Below, piece by piece: positions 26,087-34,024 of a DNA stretch of 64,000 nt. The notes under the pieces were generated by a model, which had not been told where the DNA came from, searched no databases, and saw only the letters and a program-made list of their open reading frames with translations. Numbering within the stretch: the first letter of the stretch is position 1; every line of letters starts with the position of its first letter. The DNA comes from Gaiellasilicea sp035575835 (GTDB taxonomy: Bacteria > Actinomycetota > Thermoleophilia > Gaiellales > Gaiellaceae), in the NCBI GenBank assembly GCA_035575835.1, contig DATLXM010000007.1, forward strand, positions 1 through 64,000, read 5' to 3'. The position numbers and the translations under genes are program-made.

Positions 26087-27057
26087 CCCTCGAGGTCGGC
26101 CGGGAGACGGTCGCGCTCGTCGGTCCCTCCGGTGCCGGGAAGTCGAGCGTGCTGCGTGCGGTCGTGGGCCTGCTCACGCCGGAGCGCGGCCGCGTCGCGC
26201 TCGGCGGCGACGTCTGGCTCGACACGGGGGCCCGCATCGACCTGCCCCCGGAGCGCCGTTCGGTCGGGCTCGTCTTCCAGGAGTACGCGCTCTTCCCGCA
26301 CCTCTCGGTTCGGAGGAACGTCGCCTTCGGCGGCGAACAGCGGGTGGACGAGCTCCTCGAGCGGCTGCGGATCTCGGCGCTCGCCGAGGCCCGGCCGGCG
26401 GAGCTCTCGGGCGGGGAGCGCCAGCGGGTGGCCCTCGCTCGCGCGCTGGCGCGCGACCCCGCCGTCCTCTTGCTGGACGAACCCCTCTCGGCCCTCGACG
26501 CGCATACGAAGGCGACCGTGCGCGCCGAGCTGGCCGAGCTCCTCCGCGAGCTCGGGCTCCCGACGATCCTCGTCACTCACGACTTCGAGGACGCCGCCTC
26601 GCTCGCCGACCGGGTCGGAGTCCTCGTCGATGGCAGGGTCCTCCAGATCGGGAGCACCGCCGAGCTCCTGGCCGCGCCTACGAGCGACTTCGTCGCGCGT
26701 TTCACCGGCGCGAACCTGCTCCCGGGAAACGCGAGACCCGGGCCGAACGGGCTCACCGAGGTCGTGCTCGACTCCGGCATCGTCGCCTACTCGGTCGACC
26801 CCGGCGCCGGCCGGGTCGGGCTCGCCGTCTATCCCTGGGAGGTCTCGCTCGCCCGGGAGTCGCCCGTCGACTCCTCCATCAACCACCTGAGCGGGGAGGT
26901 GCGCTCGCTCGTCGGGCTCGGGAACCGGACCCGCGTCCGGGTCGGCCCGCTCACGGCCGAGGTCACGACCGCATCCGCAGAGAGGCTCGGCCTCCGCGAA
27001 GGCCAACTCGTCGTCGCGAGCTTCAAGGCGACGGCGGCGCGGGTGGTGGCGCTCTAG
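26029..27057 (+). CDS. modC: Molybdate ABC transporter ATPase
   Basis: The 342-residue ATPase has Walker A GPSGAGKSS (about 32-40), signature LSGGERQRVALARAL, Walker B LLLDEPLSALDAHT and a C-terminal TOBE-like domain from about residue 285. It powers ModB. GTG 26029 lies inside the modB frame. The TAG stop shares CTAG (27054-27057) with the TAG of the convergent GGDEF/HD-GYP gene. Confidence 0.88.
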   Translation: MDTLTLDLAHPLRSFALEVALEVGRETVALVGPSGAGKSSVLRAVVGLLTPERGRVALGGDVWLDTGARIDLPPERRSVGLVFQEYALFPHLSVRRNVAFGGEQRVDELLERLRISALAEARPAELSGGERQRVALARALARDPAVLLLDEPLSALDAHTKATVRAELAELLRELGLPTILVTHDFEDAASLADRVGVLVDGRVLQIGSTAELLAAPTSDFVARFTGANLLPGNARPGPNGLTEVVLDSGIVAYSVDPGAGRVGLAVYPWEVSLARESPVDSSINHLSGEVRSLVGLGNRTRVRVGPLTAEVTTASAERLGLREGQLVVASFKATAARVVAL

Positions 27058-28868
27058 GCTGAGACGGCGGCTGGGATGCCGTCGCGCACGAGCCCGAGCT
27101 CGTCGGCGAGTGCGGCGACGAGCGTCGGATCGAACTGGCTTCCCGCACAGCGCTCGAGCTCCGAGATCGCCTCGTCGTCGGAGAGGCGGTCGCGGTAGAC
27201 CCGGTCGGAGGTCATCGCGTCGTATGCGTCCGCGACGAAGATGATCCGCGCTCCGAGCGGGATCGTGTCGCCCGCGATCGCATCGGGATAGCCGGAGCCG
27301 TCCCAGCGTTCGTGGTGGTGAAGAACCCACTCGGCGACGGGATCGACGCCGAGCGACTCGAGCATCCGGAAGCCGATCTGGGGATGCCGCTCGAGCACGA
27401 GCCGCTCCGTCTCGGAGAGCGGGCCCGGCTTGCGCAGGATCTCCTCCGGAATCGCCAGCTTGCCGAGGTCGTGCAGGCTCCCGGCGAGTCGGGTCAGCTC
27501 GACCTGCTCCCGGTCGACGCCGAGCTTGGTCGCGATGCGCGCAGCGAGGTCCGCGACGCGCTCGGAGTGGCTGCCCGTGTAAGCGTCGCGCGCGTCGACT
27601 GCGCGGGCGAGGCTCGCGGCGGCACGGAACCGGGCAGCGCGGTCGGGGCCGGCGGCGAGCCGCTTCAGCTCTGCGATCTCGACGACGTCCGGGCGGTAGA
27701 CGCGCACCTGATCCTTGCCGTACTCCTTCGCCCAGTAGAGAGCGCTGTCCGCGCGGCGGACGAGCTCGTCGCGCTCGCTCCCCTCCTCGGGAACGGTCGC
27801 GATCCCGGCGCTGACCGTGACCGCACCGGCGGGGCCGGCGGGTGCGAGCTCGACTCCGGCGATCCGCCGCACGATCGCCTCGGCGGCCAGCTGGGCGCCG
27901 TCCTCGTCGCGGCCGGGGAGGAGGATCGCGAACTCGTCGCCGCCTAGCCGGAACGCCTCGCCGCCCTGACGGAGCCGGGTCGCGAGCTGGGCGAGCACCT
28001 TGTCGCCGCCGGGATGGCCGTAGCGGTCGTTGATCCGCTTGAAGTCGTCGATGTCCACGAGGCAGAGGCTGAGCGGATAGGCCTGCTCGCGCGAGTCCGC
28101 GATCTCGCGCTCGAGCCGGTCGTGGAAGTGGCGATGGTTGCCGAGCCCCGTCAACGGATCGGTGAGTGCGAGCCGCATTGCGCGTAGCTCCCGGAACGTC
28201 GAGCGCTGGTAGAGCGCGATCGCGAGCAGCGGCCCGACGAGTGCGCCCGAGAGCAGCGGCGAGCGCTGCCAGAGGACGACGAGGATCAGCGCGGCCGACG
28301 CCATCAGCGCGAACGGGAGAATCGTGATCGAGAAGCTCGAGTGGGCGACGGCGAGAACCGACTTCTTGGCGCTCGCGCCGACGACCAGGCTGACGAGGAC
28401 GAGATTGACGGAGTAGTGGACGAAGGCGCACACGACCACCTGTGCGACGATCAGGCCTGCGCTCGAGCCGTGCAATGGGGCGAGCGCTGCGCCCGAAGCC
28501 GCCCCCGCGGCCGCGAAGACGGAGGCGTTGTAGATCACGCGCACGGGCGGCCGGTGCTCGATCAGCTGCATCACCGGAGCCGCGAAGCCGACGATCACGC
28601 CCGCCTGCCAGCCGTAGAGGACGATCGTCGCGACGGCGAAGACGAACGTCAGCGAGACGCCGCCGGTGTCGATCCCGTCGAGCGGAACCGGATAGCGCTC
28701 GGAGAACGTCGAGGCGGCGAGCAGCCCGGCGATCCCCGCGAGCGTCATCACGCTGCGGGGGGAGGTGGCGAACGAGGCCGCGGCAGCGAGCGTGACGACG
28801 AGGCCCGTCAGATAGACGGGTACGACGACCGCCGCGAGCCGCGGGGGCATCTTGGCCCCCACGCTCAC
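27054..28868 (-). CDS. Membrane GGDEF plus HD-GYP cyclic-di-GMP protein
   Basis: About 604 residues: an N-terminal membrane part of seven to eight helices (MASE-like), then a GGDEF domain with intact RLGGDEFAILL, then an HD-GYP domain with LHDLGKLAIP and HHHERWDGSGYP. The protein could both make and break c-di-GMP. No RxxD inhibitory site is seen before GGDEF. The start is uncertain: GTG 28868, GTG 28862 and ATG 28850 are candidates, and I see no clear ribosome site. It begins ten bases after the stop of the WGW micropeptide, so the two probably share a transcript. Confidence 0.87.
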   Translation of the reverse strand: MSVGAKMPPRLAAVVVPVYLTGLVVTLAAAASFATSPRSVMTLAGIAGLLAASTFSERYPVPLDGIDTGGVSLTFVFAVATIVLYGWQAGVIVGFAAPVMQLIEHRPPVRVIYNASVFAAAGAASGAALAPLHGSSAGLIVAQVVVCAFVHYSVNLVLVSLVVGASAKKSVLAVAHSSFSITILPFALMASAALILVVLWQRSPLLSGALVGPLLAIALYQRSTFRELRAMRLALTDPLTGLGNHRHFHDRLEREIADSREQAYPLSLCLVDIDDFKRINDRYGHPGGDKVLAQLATRLRQGGEAFRLGGDEFAILLPGRDEDGAQLAAEAIVRRIAGVELAPAGPAGAVTVSAGIATVPEEGSERDELVRRADSALYWAKEYGKDQVRVYRPDVVEIAELKRLAAGPDRAARFRAAASLARAVDARDAYTGSHSERVADLAARIATKLGVDREQVELTRLAGSLHDLGKLAIPEEILRKPGPLSETERLVLERHPQIGFRMLESLGVDPVAEWVLHHHERWDGSGYPDAIAGDTIPLGARIIFVADAYDAMTSDRVYRDRLSDDEAISELERCAGSQFDPTLVAALADELGLVRDGIPAAVSA

Positions 28869-28878
28869 GAGACGGGTG

Positions 28879-28989
28879 TTACCAGCCCCAGTTGAAAAGG
28901 TCGCGCCAGCCCCAGCTGCCGAACGAAGCCGCAAGGCTCGTCAGGACAACTAGGAGAACGATGAATCTCGGGTTCTTCCACTGCAGCAT
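28879..28989 (-). CDS. 36-residue membrane micropeptide with repeated WGW
   Basis: ATG 28989 opens a 36-codon frame: a short basic start (MLQWKNPRF), one hydrophobic helix (IVLLVVLTSLAASF) and a tail with two WGW motifs, the second being the last three residues. A ribosome site GAAGGGG lies five bases upstream and a consensus -10 TAGAAT lies at 29025-29030. It is ten bases upstream of the GGDEF/HD-GYP gene. I do not recognise the family. It may modulate that membrane enzyme or be a small envelope protein; both are inference. Confidence 0.65.
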   Translation of the reverse strand: MLQWKNPRFIVLLVVLTSLAASFGSWGWRDLFNWGW

Positions 28990-29024
28990 TCGATCCCCTT
29001 CTTCGCAGACGCCAGACTCCGAGG

Positions 29025-29030
29025 ATTCTA
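29025..29030 (-). promoter_or_regulatory. -10 element TAGAAT for WGW micropeptide/GGDEF unit
   Basis: TAGAAT on the minus strand predicts a start near 29018 and an untranslated leader of about 29 bases containing the GAAGGGG ribosome site. This leader differs from the leaderless style of most promoters here. An inverted repeat AATCCC...GGGATT (29051-29070) lies just upstream. Confidence 0.4.
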
Positions 29031-29099
29031 ACCTCTGGCCCGAAAGCGGAATCCCCCGATGGAGGGATTTATCGTGATGCGTGTTACAAAGACAACGCG

Positions 29100-29105
29100 T
29101 ACGAT
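29100..29105 (+). promoter_or_regulatory. -10 element TACGAT for epsilon-like protein
   Basis: TACGAT ends six bases before GTG 29112, a leaderless arrangement identical in sequence and spacing to that of the receiver gene at 2296. Confidence 0.4.
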
Positions 29106-29111
29106 CCAGCC

Positions 29112-29258
29112 GTGGAGATCGAGGTCACGCCGACACCGAGCGACGACGAGCGAGCGGCGATCCTGGAGGCGCTCCGGCTCGCAGGCGCTTCGCCGGAAGC
29201 CGTGAGCCCGTGGCGCCTGGCCGCGCTCGAAGCAGCCGCGGACGACCTCGACCCGTAA
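29112..29258 (+). CDS. 48-residue protein, possible acyl-CoA carboxylase epsilon-like subunit
   Basis: The frame MEIEVTPTPSDDERAAILEA continues with a short helical, acidic, Ala-rich tail and WRLAALE. The shape (beta start, TPSDDERAAI helix, small size) resembles the actinobacterial epsilon subunits that stabilise acyl-CoA carboxylase complexes. The alpha subunit gene is 0.8 kb downstream and the beta subunit 6 kb upstream. Similarity is by eye and weak; it could also be an unrelated small helical protein. Confidence 0.5.
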   Translation: MEIEVTPTPSDDERAAILEALRLAGASPEAVSPWRLAALEAAADDLDP

Positions 29259-29291
29259 CGGCCGGCAGCGTTCGATCGTTGAACATGCACG

Positions 29292-29468
29292 ATGTGCTGC
29301 CGCTGTGGAGATCACCCCGCCCGCTCTGCCGAAGAGCCCTTCTGCCCGATCTGCGTGATCTCGGTCAAGGTCGAGGTCGCTCGCGGGCTCACCCAGCTCG
29401 GCGGCTACCTCCGTGCCTGGGCCGCGTTCGACGAGTGGTGCGCGACGCGCGAGCTCCAGCCCGCCTGA
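29292..29468 (+). CDS. Small Cys-rich (zinc-ribbon-like) protein
   Basis: ATG 29292 opens a 58-residue frame with MCCRCGDHPARSAEEPFCPI as its first 20 residues, giving C2, C3, C5, C18 and C21, a likely metal-binding knuckle pair (CxxC...CxxC). The rest is helical with a further Cys near the C-terminus. It follows the epsilon-like gene by 33 bases. No family is recognised. Confidence 0.6.
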   Translation: MCCRCGDHPARSAEEPFCPICVISVKVEVARGLTQLGGYLRAWAAFDEWCATRELQPA

Positions 29469-29488
29469 GCGACTAGCGCTTCCGGCGA

Positions 29489-30025
29489 TCAGGCGGTGCC
29501 GCGCAGGAGCCGCGGTGCAATCCGCGCGTAGTCGATGCCCGAAGCCCAGGTGAGTGCGAGCGCGACGACGAGCGCCCAGTAGCCGAGGTCGTCGCTCCAG
29601 AGATCCGCGGCGGCGAACCCGCCGATCGCTGCAGCGCTCGCCTGCGCCCACGTCTTCACCTTGGCCAGGTCGCGCGCGGCCATGACGACTCCGCGCTCGA
29701 TCGCCGCGAGCCGGAGGCCGGAAACGAGAATCTCGCGCGCGATGATCGCGGCGACCATCCACGCGGGCCAGATCGCGTCCTCGATCAGCATCACGAGGAC
29801 AGCCAGCACGAGCACCTTGTCCGCGATCGGGTCGAGGAGCGAGCCCAGCGACGAGGTCGTTCCGCGCCGCCTGGCGATCCGCCCGTCGAGCCAGTCGGTC
29901 GCCATCGCGACGCAGAAGAGCGCGGTCGCCCAGACCTCGTTGTGCGGTAGCTCCCAGGCGTAGAGCAGGACGACGAGCGGGACGGAGGCGGCCCGGCCGA
30001 CGGTCAGCTGATCGGGGAGGTTCAA
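29489..30025 (-). CDS. pgsA: CDP-alcohol phosphatidyltransferase (PgsA-like)
   Basis: The 178-residue membrane enzyme carries the complete CDP-alcohol motif: D44, D47, G48, A51, R52, G61, D65 and D69 (DWLDGRIARRRGTTSSLGSL then LDPIAD). It should join CDP-diacylglycerol to glycerol-3-phosphate to make phosphatidylglycerophosphate, though other alcohols are possible. The start is TTG 30025, with TATTCT nine bases upstream. It is divergent from accC over 23 bases. Confidence 0.85.
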   Translation of the reverse strand: MNLPDQLTVGRAASVPLVVLLYAWELPHNEVWATALFCVAMATDWLDGRIARRRGTTSSLGSLLDPIADKVLVLAVLVMLIEDAIWPAWMVAAIIAREILVSGLRLAAIERGVVMAARDLAKVKTWAQASAAAIGGFAAADLWSDDLGYWALVVALALTWASGIDYARIAPRLLRGTA

Positions 30026-30033
30026 GGCTCAGT

Positions 30034-30040
30034 GAGAATA
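30034..30040. promoter_or_regulatory. Overlapping divergent promoters pgsA / accC
   Basis: Minus-strand TATTCT (30035-30040) lies nine bases before TTG 30025. Plus-strand GAGAAT (30034-30039) lies nine bases before ATG 30049. The same seven bases serve both directions, so only one polymerase could bind at a time. Confidence 0.4.
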
Positions 30041-30048
30041 CGCGGCCC

Positions 30049-31809
30049 ATGGGTCTCTTCTCGAAAGTGCTGGTCGCCAACCGCGGCGAGATCGCCGTCC
30101 GGATCTTCCGGTCTCTGCGCGAGCTCGAGATCGGGAGCGTCGCCGTCTACTCCGAGGCAGACCGCGACGCGCTCCACGTCCGCACCGCCGACGAGGCCCA
30201 TCTGATCGGGCGCGGCCCAGCGACCGAGAGCTATCTCGTCGCAGAGCGGCTGCTCGAGGCGGCGCGGCGCTCCGGCGCCGAGGCGATCCACCCGGGGTAC
30301 GGCTTCCTCGCCGAGAACGCGGCTTTCGCGGCCGCGGTGGTGGAGGCCGGGCTGACCTGGATCGGGCCGCCGAGCGCGGCGATCGAGCTGATGGGCTCGA
30401 AGACGCGTGCCCGGACGGCGATGCAGGCGGCCGGCGTCCCGATCATCCCGGGAACGACCGAGCCGGTGGAGACGGTCGAGGAGGTACTGGCGCTCGGGGC
30501 CGAGGTCGGCTACCCGCTGATCGTCAAGGCGGCGGCAGGCGGCGGCGGCAAGGGGATGAAACTCGTGGAAGCACCGGAGGAGGCCGAGCGGGCGCTCGAA
30601 TCCGCGCGCCGCGAAGGGGAGAAGTACTTCGCGGACGGCCGCGTCTATGTCGAGCGTTATCTCGAGGATCCGCGGCACGTCGAGGTGCAAGTCCTCGCGG
30701 ATACGCACGGGAACGTGATCCACCTGGGCGAGCGCGACTGCACGATCCAGCGTCGCCACCAGAAGCTGATCGAGGAAACGCCGTCACCCGCCGTGGACGA
30801 GGAGCTCCGGGCGCGCATCGGGAAGATCGCCGTCGACGCCGCGCGCGCTGCCGACTACCACTCCGCAGGGACGATCGAGGGCCTACTGACGGCTGACGGC
30901 GACTACTACTTCATGGAGATGAACACGCGGATCCAGGTCGAGCACACCGTCACCGAGGAGGTGACTGGGGTCGACCTCGTTCGCGAGCAGATCCGGATCG
31001 CGGCGGGGGAGCCGCTCTCGCTCGCGCAGGAGGACGTGCGCCTGCGCGGGCACGCGATCGAGTGCCGGATCAACGCGGAGGACGTCTCGAAGGGCTTCTT
31101 GCCGGCTCCGGGCCGGATCACCGCCTACCGCGAGCCCGCCGGGCCGGGGATCCGGGTCGACTCCGGGGTCGTCGCGGGCTCCGAGATCAGCGGCCTCTAC
31201 GATCCGATGATCGCGAAGCTGATCGTGCGCGGCTCCGACCGCGAGCACGCCCGCCACCGCATGCTGCGCGCGCTCGGGGAGTTCGCGATCGGAGGGCCGC
31301 CGACCCTGATCGGCTTCCACCGAGCGCTCCTCACCGAGCCCTGCTTCATCGCGGGCGAGACCTGCCACGGGCTCGTCGAGTCGGAGGAGCTGGCCGCGCG
31401 CGCGGCCGAGCTCGCACCCCCGCCCGCCGAGCCGGACGGGGGCCGGAGCGGTCGGCTGCAGGAGCGGCTGCGCGCGGTCGAGGTCAACGGCCGCCGCTTC
31501 GAAGTGACGCTGCTCGAGCCCGAGCCGCCCTGGGCGGAGCTCGCCCGGCGGCGGCAGGAGCGCGCGCGGGGCGGAGCCGGTGGCGCGGACGGCGACGCCG
31601 TCGTCAGCCCCATGCAGGGCACGGTGCTCAAGGTCGACGTCGCGGACGGCTCGGTCGTCGAGGAGGGTCAGGTCGTCTGCGTCGTCGAGGCGATGAAGAT
31701 GGAGAACGAGATCCGCGCTCACCGGGCCGGTACGGTCGGCTCGGTCGGGGTCGCGCCTGGCGATGCCGTGACGAGCGGGCAGGTGATCTGCCTCGTCCTG
31801 GGCGAATAG
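30049..31809 (+). CDS. accC: Acetyl/propionyl-CoA carboxylase alpha subunit (biotin carboxylase + BCCP)
   Basis: The 586-residue protein has an ATP-grasp biotin carboxylase (about 1-450: VLVANRGEIAVRIFRSLREL, AAAGGGGKGM, EMNTRIQVEHTVTE) and a C-terminal biotin carrier domain with the biotinylation Lys K550 in EAMKMEN. It carboxylates its own biotin with ATP and bicarbonate and passes the group to the beta subunit, most likely the one at 21602-23167. It is of the fused actinobacterial AccA-type. A sucrase/ferredoxin-like frame begins immediately after its stop. Confidence 0.93.
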   Translation: MGLFSKVLVANRGEIAVRIFRSLRELEIGSVAVYSEADRDALHVRTADEAHLIGRGPATESYLVAERLLEAARRSGAEAIHPGYGFLAENAAFAAAVVEAGLTWIGPPSAAIELMGSKTRARTAMQAAGVPIIPGTTEPVETVEEVLALGAEVGYPLIVKAAAGGGGKGMKLVEAPEEAERALESARREGEKYFADGRVYVERYLEDPRHVEVQVLADTHGNVIHLGERDCTIQRRHQKLIEETPSPAVDEELRARIGKIAVDAARAADYHSAGTIEGLLTADGDYYFMEMNTRIQVEHTVTEEVTGVDLVREQIRIAAGEPLSLAQEDVRLRGHAIECRINAEDVSKGFLPAPGRITAYREPAGPGIRVDSGVVAGSEISGLYDPMIAKLIVRGSDREHARHRMLRALGEFAIGGPPTLIGFHRALLTEPCFIAGETCHGLVESEELAARAAELAPPPAEPDGGRSGRLQERLRAVEVNGRRFEVTLLEPEPPWAELARRRQERARGGAGGADGDAVVSPMQGTVLKVDVADGSVVEEGQVVCVVEAMKMENEIRAHRAGTVGSVGVAPGDAVTSGQVICLVLGE

Positions 31810-31936
31810 AGCCTTCTGCGCCGAGACGTCGCGCGCCGACGCCGAGCCGCTCACGGCGACGGCGAGCCGGGTCGAGAACTGGATCCTGCTCGAGTATCGC
31901 GGGCTCTGGGCGCACGACGCTGTCGACGGCTCGACG

Positions 31937-32680
31937 TTGACCCCGGAGCTGAAGGCGCATCTCGTCCGCGAGCGTGCCCGCTTCCCGCGGAGCCGGATCC
32001 TCTTCGTCCGCCGCCCCGAGCGCCGCAACCGCGACGGCCTGCTCGCGTTCGTCGCGCGCACGACCGAGCGCGAGCGAACGCTGCGCCGGCTCGAGCTGGA
32101 ACGCTACGACGACCTGCTCGACGTGGATCTCGGGACCGCGGGTGACCCGGTCGCCCACCCGCTGCTCCTCGTCTGCACGCACGGCAAGCACGATCGCTGT
32201 TGCGCCAAGTACGGACGGCCGCTCTACGACGCCGTTCGGGAGGAGGTCGAGGACGGCTGGGTCTGGCAGTCCACCCACGTCGGCGGCGACCGCTTCGCCG
32301 GCAATCTCGTCACGCTCCCCGACGGGGTCTACTACGGCCGCGTCGAGCCTGCCGGAGTCTGGGGGCTGCTCGAAGCCGCGCTCGCCGGCGAGGTGCACCT
32401 GCCGCACTACCGGGGGCGCTCCTGCCACTCCTTCCAGGTCCAGGCGGCCGAGCGCGCGGTGCGCGAGCAAACCGGCCTTCTCGGCGTGAACGCTCTTCGG
32501 CTCGTAGAGAGCGAGCTGCGCGGGGACGGTTGGCGCGTCGTCCTCGACGCGGGAGAGTCGCGCTACGAGGTCGACGTTCGCCGCGAGGAAGGGGAGCCTA
32601 CGCACCTCACCTGCTCGACCACGAGGCTCAGTCGACCTCGCAGGTTCGTCGCAGAAATCCCTCCCGCACGAGGCGCCTGA
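31937..32680 (+). CDS. Sucrase/ferredoxin-like (thioredoxin-fold Fe-S) protein, start unresolved
   Basis: The frame from TTG 31937 gives 247 residues with the family motifs LLVCTHGKHDRCCAKYGRPL and HVGGDRFAGNLVTLPDGVYY, typical of the sucrase/ferredoxin-like family, which has a thioredoxin-like [2Fe-2S] fold. Conserved family sequence (FCAETSRADAEPL, SRVENWILLEYRG) continues in frame upstream to about 31811, but between the in-frame TGA at 31790 and TTG 31937 there is no ATG, GTG or TTG. Either initiation is non-canonical or a base is missing near the end of accC. The 3' end overlaps the convergent JmjC gene by 53 bases. Confidence 0.75.
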   Translation: MTPELKAHLVRERARFPRSRILFVRRPERRNRDGLLAFVARTTERERTLRRLELERYDDLLDVDLGTAGDPVAHPLLLVCTHGKHDRCCAKYGRPLYDAVREEVEDGWVWQSTHVGGDRFAGNLVTLPDGVYYGRVEPAGVWGLLEAALAGEVHLPHYRGRSCHSFQVQAAERAVREQTGLLGVNALRLVESELRGDGWRVVLDAGESRYEVDVRREEGEPTHLTCSTTRLSRPRRFVAEIPPARGA

Positions 32681-33809
32681 GGAGCACGAGCCGGCCCGCC
32701 TCGTCGAGGGAGCCGGGGAGGTCGCGGGCCGTGAAGGACGCCTCGGTGGTGACGAGGAACTCGAGCTCGGGGACGAGCCGGGAGGGGAACGCGAGCTCGC
32801 GGCCCTCGAACGCGAGCGTCGCGTCCTCGAGTTCGGCGAGCACCGTGTCGCGGCGAACGAGGCTCGTGCCGGCGCTCAGCGAAGAAAGCGCCCGCAGCTC
32901 GCTCAGCTGTCCGTCGAGGATCGGGCGGCGCGAACGGACGAGCCGCTTCCACGCCCGCCGGGCTGCTGCCTCGGGGTCGAGACCCGGAAGCTCGGGTGGC
33001 GGGGATCCGTCGATCGAGCGGCGGAAGTCGAGGTCGCCGGACGCTCCAGCGAGCGTCAGTCGGGCCTCGTCGAGCCACGTGCGGATGTTGACGCCGACCG
33101 TGATGTGGAGCGAGTCGGAATCGGACGTGAGTGCCTGATGGAGCCAGCCACGTGGGAGATAGAGCGTGTCGCCGGCCCTGAGCGTGAGGTCAAGCACGGG
33201 CTCGCCGGGGGCTCCGAGGGCGCTCCGGTAGCGCTGATCCTTGAGCGGCAGCTCGAGCGCGGGTTCGTAGACGAGCCAGCGCTTCTCGCCGGAGACCTGG
33301 AGCGAGAGGACCTCGTGGGTGTCGTGGTGCACCGGCAGGCCCTGCGAGCCGCGCGGGGTGAAGTAGGCGTTCGCCTGGGCCGGGTGCCCGAGGTGGCCCT
33401 CGAGGCCGCGGCAGAAGCGCGCGAGCGGGAGCCAGGAGTGGTGCAGTCCCTGGAGGACGATCGTGGCGCCGCGCTCGAACTCGGCGAGGACGCGCCGAAC
33501 GTCAGCGACCCCGGTGAACGCCTCGGGCCGCCAGGAGAGATCGGACGTGTAGCCCGTGACCGTGGCCCCGGCCTTGACCAGCCGGAAGCCCGGGGTGCGG
33601 ATCGACGTCTCGGTGAGCAGGCGCTCGAGGTCCCGCGCGGAGAGGAGGTCGTCGAATCGACCCGGCTCTGCGCGCGGGACGGCGAGCGGTTGCTGCTCCC
33701 AGTGCTCGTCGAGGAAGCGCCCGGTCTCGACGGGCGCGATCGCTCGCTCGAGCGACTCGGGGCTAGACGGGGTCCGCGTCGCTGTCGTCCGAGTCGGCGT
33801 CGCTGCCAT
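32628..33809 (-). CDS. JmjC/cupin-4 (ROXA/NO66-like) Fe(II)/2-oxoglutarate oxygenase
   Basis: From ATG 33809 the protein has 393 residues. The JmjC core shows the iron ligand motif HHDTHEV (HxD) and a later His in LYLPRGWLHQALTSDSDSLH, with typical N-terminal FLDEHWEQQPLAVPR and a C-terminal winged-helix-like region. Family members hydroxylate protein side chains such as those of ribosomal proteins. The start lies inside the upstream Asp-rich peptide gene (GTG 33827 is also possible), and no later in-frame start exists, so the two genes are coupled. The peptide may be a substrate, or the enzyme may be an ordinary ribosomal hydroxylase; the sequence does not settle it. Confidence 0.85.
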   Translation of the reverse strand: MAATPTRTTATRTPSSPESLERAIAPVETGRFLDEHWEQQPLAVPRAEPGRFDDLLSARDLERLLTETSIRTPGFRLVKAGATVTGYTSDLSWRPEAFTGVADVRRVLAEFERGATIVLQGLHHSWLPLARFCRGLEGHLGHPAQANAYFTPRGSQGLPVHHDTHEVLSLQVSGEKRWLVYEPALELPLKDQRYRSALGAPGEPVLDLTLRAGDTLYLPRGWLHQALTSDSDSLHITVGVNIRTWLDEARLTLAGASGDLDFRRSIDGSPPPELPGLDPEAAARRAWKRLVRSRRPILDGQLSELRALSSLSAGTSLVRRDTVLAELEDATLAFEGRELAFPSRLVPELEFLVTTEASFTARDLPGSLDEAGRLVLLRRLVREGFLRRTCEVD

Positions 33810-33948
33810 CGGAGTCGTCTGCGTCACCGTCGGTCGTGTCCGTGTCGTCGCCGTCCGCGTCGTCCGTGACCGGTGTGACGTCCGCGTCGCTGGTGGACAG
33901 GATCTCGTCGTCGGTCAGCGTGGCCAGGGTGGTGATTTGCTCGGTCAT
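33763..33948 (-). CDS. Asp-rich 61-residue peptide, candidate modified-peptide precursor
   Basis: The first ~30 residues are mixed and leader-like (MTEQITTLATLTDDEILSTS). The last ~30 are almost only Asp, Thr, Ser, Gly and Ala in D-rich runs such as DGDDTDTTDGDADDSDGSDA, ending DSDADPV. ATG 33948 has an excellent ribosome site, AAGGAG, eight bases upstream, which argues for real translation despite the low-complexity tail. The last ~47 bases overlap the JmjC oxygenase start. A leader plus repetitive core next to a side-chain hydroxylase is the layout of a ribosomally made modified peptide, but there is no transporter or protease gene beside it. A plain acidic ion-binding protein is the main alternative. 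Confidence 0.6.
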   Translation of the reverse strand: MTEQITTLATLTDDEILSTSDADVTPVTDDADGDDTDTTDGDADDSDGSDADSDDSDADPV

Positions 33949-34011
33949 CTCGTTCTCTCCTTCGCCGGGGCTGTCCGCGCGAGGTTACAAGGGCCGCCCG
34001 GGAGCCGCAGG

Positions 34012-34017
34012 TAGGGT
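34012..34017 (+). promoter_or_regulatory. -10 element TAGGGT for DUF1028 gene
   Basis: TAGGGT ends seven bases before ATG 34025, a leaderless arrangement. The 76-base spacer also holds the divergent start signals of the Asp-rich peptide, where minus-strand TAACCT is a possible -10. Confidence 0.4.
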
Positions 34018-34024
34018 CGGCTCG

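Noticed and set aside
28860..29030. Cyclic-di-GMP riboswitch in the leader of the GGDEF/HD-GYP gene
   Set aside because: The repeated CTGGGGCTGG-like stretch is explained by the WGW codons of the micropeptide; no conserved aptamer core was seen.
33763..33948. Asp-rich frame as mere low-complexity artefact
   Set aside because: The strong AAGGAG ribosome site, a non-repetitive N-terminal half and coupling to the JmjC gene argue for a real gene, so it was kept with moderate confidence.
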